Source: Thermodesulfatator sp. (GTDB lineage Bacteria > Desulfobacterota > Thermodesulfobacteria > Thermodesulfobacteriales > Thermodesulfobacteriaceae). From it: a stretch of 6,028 bases of DNA. This document shows positions 5,502 through 6,028 of the stretch, piece after piece. The notes under the pieces are model-generated. The model was not told where the DNA came from. It made no database searches and saw only the letters and a list, made by a program, of their open reading frames with translations. How positions within the stretch are numbered: the stretch's first letter is position 1; the number at the start of each line of letters is the position of its first letter. The DNA lies in assembly GCA_027036915.1 (NCBI GenBank), contig JALWCD010000075.1, forward strand, positions 1-6,028, in the 5' to 3' direction. The position numbers and the translations under genes are program-made.

Positions 5502-5526
5502 TGGGATAAAGTGGGAGAATGTGGTA
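5502..5526 (+). promoter_or_regulatory. MraZ operator: three TGGGN-type repeats at 10-bp pitch
   Basis: TGGGA (5502-5506), TGGGA (5512-5516) and TGGTA (5522-5526) are each separated by exactly 5 nt. This matches the known MraZ box, three TGGGN direct repeats with 5-nt spacers upstream of mraZ. The third copy differs by G to T at position four. The array ends one base before the mraZ ATG, and its second repeat overlaps the probable ribosome binding site GGGAG (5513-5517). Bound MraZ should therefore block or tune transcription of mraZ and the downstream dcw genes. Confidence 0.88.
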
Positions 5527-5527
5527 A

Positions 5528-5986
5528 ATGTTCCGCGGGCGGTTCAGGCATGCGCTGGACGAAAAGGGGCGGCTGAGCATTCCCCGGCGGTTCCGGGATT
5601 TTCTGAAGGAACGATACGGGGCAGGGGGCCTGATCGTGACCCGGCTTCCGGAGTGTCTGGTGGCCTACCCCTGGGAGGAGTGGCGGCGTCTGGAGGAAAG
5701 ATTGATGAGGTTGCCCCAGGATCTACCGGAAGTGCGGCTCTATCTGAGGTTTTTCCTGGGGTCTGCAGAGGAGTGTTTTCTCGATCGGCAGGGGAGGATT
5801 TTGCTTCCGGCCCATCTTCGGGAGGCGGCCGGGCTCAGGAAGGAGGCTGTGATCCTGGGACTGCTAGATCGGTTCGAGATCTGGGATCCCGAACGGCTGG
5901 ATAGCCAGCTGGCCTCGGCCGAGGCCAATTTTGACGAACTTTCCCGCAAAGTGGCGGAAATGGAGTTCGGTGGAAGTCAGGCATGA
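5528..5986 (+). CDS. mraZ: Transcriptional regulator MraZ
   Basis: The protein has 152 residues, the same length as the E. coli protein. MraZ is a ring-forming DNA-binding protein of the SpoVT-AbrB fold that regulates its own promoter at the head of the dcw cluster. Two copies of the fold are visible. The first begins MFRGRFRHALDEKGRLSIP with the DEKGR motif at 11-15. The second includes CFLDRQGRILLPAHLREAAG with DRQGR at 86-90. Both carry the DxxxR core needed for DNA binding. The ATG at 5528 is the first possible start, since an in-frame TAA sits immediately before it. A GGGAG lies 10 nt upstream, somewhat far. The operator abuts the start codon, supporting autoregulation. The end overlaps the rsmH start by 17 nt. 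Confidence 0.97.
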   Translation: MFRGRFRHALDEKGRLSIPRRFRDFLKERYGAGGLIVTRLPECLVAYPWEEWRRLEERLMRLPQDLPEVRLYLRFFLGSAEECFLDRQGRILLPAHLREAAGLRKEAVILGLLDRFEIWDPERLDSQLASAEANFDELSRKVAEMEFGGSQA

Positions 5987-6028
5987 ACCGGTTCTTCTCA
6001 GGGAGGTCCTTGAGGGGCTTGCCGTGCG
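5970..6028 (+). CDS. rsmH: 16S rRNA (cytosine1402-N4)-methyltransferase RsmH, N-terminal fragment
   Basis: Only the first 19 codons are in the window; the gene continues past the right edge. Read from the GTG at 5970 the protein begins MEVRHEPVLLREVLEGLAV. The HxPVLLxEVLxxL block is the characteristic N-terminus of RsmH (MraW), which methylates N4 of C1402 in 16S rRNA using S-adenosylmethionine. GGAG at 5962-5965 lies 4 nt before the GTG, a slightly short spacing. The ATG at 5983 that overlaps the mraZ stop is in a different frame and does not give the family sequence. The order mraZ-rsmH is the usual beginning of the dcw cluster, and the 17-nt overlap implies coupled translation. Confidence 0.92.
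   Translation, partial: MEVRHEPVLLREVLEGLAV

Noticed and set aside
5983..5985. ATG overlapping the mraZ stop as the rsmH start
   Set aside because: Its frame gives MNRFFSGRSLRG, which is not RsmH; the frame from GTG 5970 gives the family N-terminus.

Overview
The window looks like part of a bacterial chromosome from a thermophilic, probably sulfate- or sulfur-metabolising anaerobe. I infer a Thermodesulfobacteria-like or deltaproteobacterial lineage. The reasons are GC-rich coding DNA (by eye well above 50%), proteins rich in Glu, Arg and Leu, a HEAT-repeat protein resembling the DVU0298 family of sulfate reducers, and mltG close to the start of a division/cell-wall (dcw) cluster. The lineage is inferred from protein character only.

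Layout: (1) Positions 1-2109, plus strand, hold three tightly overlapping genes. They are the C-terminal part of a radical SAM protein (start lies before the window), a REG-2-like HAD hydrolase with an unusual motif I, and a YkgJ-type cysteine-cluster protein. (2) Positions 2038-4306, minus strand, hold a three-gene operon joined by stop/start overlaps. In transcription order these are a five-TPR protein, a zinc-ribbon plus HEAT-repeat protein, and a four-TPR protein. Its last gene converges on, and overlaps by 72 bp, the YkgJ gene. (3) Positions 4307-4365 form a 59-bp divergent spacer with a good promoter for the minus operon. (4) Positions 4366-5340, plus strand, hold mltG, an endolytic peptidoglycan transglycosylase. 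(5) Positions 5341-5527 are a strikingly AT-rich spacer with a UP-element-like tract, a consensus -35 box and a textbook MraZ operator of three repeats at 10-bp pitch. (6) Positions 5528-6028, plus strand, hold mraZ and the first codons of rsmH, which starts on a GTG inside the end of mraZ. This is the head of the dcw cluster.

How the genes work together: mltG, mraZ and rsmH belong to cell-wall growth and division. MraZ is expected to bind its own operator and control the cluster. The TPR/zinc-ribbon-HEAT/TPR operon looks like a set of co-translated scaffold proteins of unknown function. The radical SAM/HAD/cysteine-cluster operon looks like a small uncharacterised redox or modification cassette. 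I see no mobile element, CRISPR array, tRNA or rRNA. The best candidates for undescribed biology are the two conserved-looking but functionally unassigned operons; the best-supported regulatory find is the MraZ operator.
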